From Xenopus tropicalis (lineage: Eukaryota; Chordata; Amphibia; Anura; Pipidae), in the NCBI RefSeq assembly GCF_000004195.4, contig NC_030684.2, positions 111,701,429-111,765,428 on the forward strand: a stretch of DNA of 64,000 nucleotides. The letters are read 5' to 3'. Each line of letters begins with the position of its first letter. Positions within the stretch are counted from its first letter, which is position 1. Positions 62,291 to 64,000 of the stretch are shown here, piece after piece. Below the pieces are notes generated by a model that ran no database searches, was not told the DNA's origin, and was given only the letters and a program-made list of their open reading frames with translations. Made by a program: the position numbers and the translations under genes.

Positions 62291-63186
62291 CCATCAATCC
62301 TTTTCATCCAACTTGTGACATATTAGTTTTGGTACCAATAACTATACACTTTCAGTGAACACCAGTTAAAAATCTATACCCCAGTTACTTTGCTGTAATT
62401 GGCAAAAAACACATTTCAGATCTTTTTTATTTCTATTCAGTTCTGGCAAAAAAAAGAAATAATTAGGAATGGCATTTCTATATATGGAGCCCTGTTCTTG
62501 TACATGTGGGCATGTGATAAATGATCTTTGACCCCTGACACCATTCCCATTTAATAATAAATAGTAATCAGGAAATGCATCTGATTTCTGGCTATATATA
62601 ACTTCCAGCACCCTTGGTGACTGTTAGGATACAAAAATATATGTGTGTCTTTGCAATCCATTATCTGCCCTGTCAAGACCAATGGTGTAAAATACAATTA
62701 ACATTGGTAGAATTTTTTTAATGGTTTATTTTTTTAAACAGAAGCAGCATGTTTTTCCCCAAAGGAATTATATTTATTCTTATATTGAGCTTTAAGAAGA
62801 ATAAATATCCATCAGTCTGTGTGGGCTTACGCCCAAGATTTGGTGGCTGAGGCACAGGGACCTCGATTCCTCACATCACTGTACCACTCATTAAAGGAAA
62901 TACACTGTATATATGACAATAATAAATAGGAGCTGACAACTGTTTATTTTTCCCTTGAAAAGATATGAAGTTAATTGCATACAGAGGGCGGAGATTCAGC
63001 CAGCAATCTCAGCCTTGAATGGTTGACATACATCATGCCTTGGAGCTACTGTATAAACCACTAAGAGAAGGAGGACAGTGTTGTATAAACCTAGCATCTC
63101 CCATCAGGAGTATGTTTAAATGGGACATTATCATACAAATGATAAAATGCACATTCATAGAGTCACAAAGCAGAACTGCTGTAATG
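62291..63186. other. Intergenic, nothing recognised
   Basis: No gene or element termini seen. Confidence 0.4.
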
Positions 63187-63194
63187 CTTTAGAT

Positions 63195-63471
63195 CAGGGA
63201 TCCCCAACCTTTCTTACTCGTGAGCCACAGTCAAGTGTAAAAAGACTTGGAGAGCAACACAAGCACCATAAAAGTTCATGGAGGAGCCAAATAAGGGCTA
63301 AGATTGGCTATTAGGCAGCCTCTATGCAACCTATCAGCTTACAGGGGGCTTTATTTGGTAGTAAAACTTGCCTCCGAGTCAGGAATTCAAAAATAACTAC
63401 CTGGTTTGGGGGCACTGAGAGCAACATCCAAGGGGTTGGGGAGCCCCCGTGCGACTGGTTGGGGATCACTG
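63195..63471 (+). mobile_element. hAT-like MITE of the GGGATCCCCAACC family
   Basis: The element runs from CAGGGATCCCCAACCTTTC to GGTTGGGGATCACTG. Flanking octamers CTTTAGAT and CTTTAGCG match at six of eight positions. Interior blocks pair with the copy at 25.3 kb in reverse. Confidence 0.8.
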
Positions 63472-63779
63472 CTTTAGCGCAGTCACAACACACAGAATTT
63501 TCATGTGTTTTCCTTAATATTTCTCCATTACCTTTACAACCCTATGGGTGGAAACTGCCTGGGCCGCTTCTATTGTTTGCAAAGAGAGTTTGGGGAGCAC
63601 TCTAGAGACAATTAACAATTGATTGGTCTGTTTTCTTGCAACTTGGCCCATGTGGCCAGCTTATTTTTATGCACTCTGTCACACATTTTATCTGAAAGCC
63701 ACCAATAAAGGCATCGGCACATAATTTATATGTATAACTTGACCGCCAAGTTTTTCAGCAGCCTAAACATGAGTAACCA

Positions 63780-64000
63780 TAAGGGCTAAAACCCCATGAG
63801 TGATTTTGATCAGATTTTGTGGGTCAGATTTTATCTCAACTTGACTTGCAACATCACGCAATGCTACGCAACAGCATGCAACAGTAAGAGATGTTATAGG
63901 ATCCTACAAAACCTAATCTACATACACTGTAATGTAATGTCACATCAGATGAAGTCGGATGTTTAATTAATGAGAAAAAAAAGTCTTTCCGACACCATCA
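63780..64000. mobile_element. Left part of a MITE running off the window
   Basis: AAGGGCTAAAACCCCATGAG, GATTTTGTGGGTCAGATTTT and a run of GCAAC/GCAATG units (63845-63885) resemble an abundant Xenopus MITE type. The right end lies outside the window, so this is tentative. Confidence 0.4.

Noticed and set aside
42062..64000. A connexin gene (gjd2), which neighbours ACTC1 in mammals
   Set aside because: No frame with connexin features is visible in the window. It must lie outside it or on the other side.

Overview
The window looks like nuclear DNA of a pipid frog, most likely Xenopus. The evidence is an intron-containing sarcomeric actin gene and a dense population of short inverted-repeat DNA transposons (MITEs) of types I associate with Xenopus. 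I cannot say from the sequence whether it is X. tropicalis or X. laevis. There are no prokaryotic features. Apart from two transcription units, nearly everything is intergenic or intronic DNA built from MITEs, retroposon tails and simple repeats.

Genes. (1) actc1, alpha-cardiac actin, plus strand, about 35.75-42.06 kb. It has a TATA box with CArG boxes upstream, a non-coding exon 1, six coding exons (37380-41919), canonical GT/AG junctions and a nearby AATAAA. The spliced product has 377 residues and carries the residues that separate cardiac from skeletal alpha-actin. (2) An unidentified small gene, plus strand. Its last exon (20016 to about 20.56 kb) encodes a 72-residue hydrophobic, cysteine-rich protein followed by AATAAA; a possible 5' exon lies near 11.2-11.5 kb. 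A possible exon relic of unknown origin lies on the minus strand at 57.04-57.16 kb.

Layout. 1-11 kb: intergenic, with hAT-like MITEs, a nested MITE pair at 4.5-5.5 kb, a nine-copy minisatellite (6.4-7.1 kb), a tandem-duplicated TTA-flanked MITE (7.9-8.3 kb), an interleaved inverted repeat (9.5-10.3 kb) and a GC-rich palindrome (10.7-11.0 kb). 11-20.6 kb: the putative small-gene unit, whose intron holds at least six MITEs, a foldback and a (TA)n run. 20.6-35.7 kb: intergenic, including a five-hairpin element at 22.7-23.1 kb with a rearranged relative at 26.7-26.9 kb, a GC-rich hAT MITE at 32.2 kb and a LINE-type 3' end at 34.1-34.7 kb. 35.7-42.1 kb: actc1. 42.1-64 kb: intergenic, with an apparently perfect ~171-bp foldback flanked by a 15-bp target duplication, an adjoining ~0.7-kb TATC microsatellite, a MITE-within-MITE at 52.2-52.7 kb, and large A/T-rich palindromes at 57.7-58.3 and 59.7-60.1 kb.

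The most informative structure is the repeat landscape: several insertions can be dated relative to each other because target duplications and interrupted copies are visible. I found no convincing new multi-gene system. The best candidates for follow-up are the 72-residue protein gene, the apparent reuse of MITE termini as targets by a GC-rich palindromic element, the five-hairpin element, and the recent foldback beside the microsatellite.
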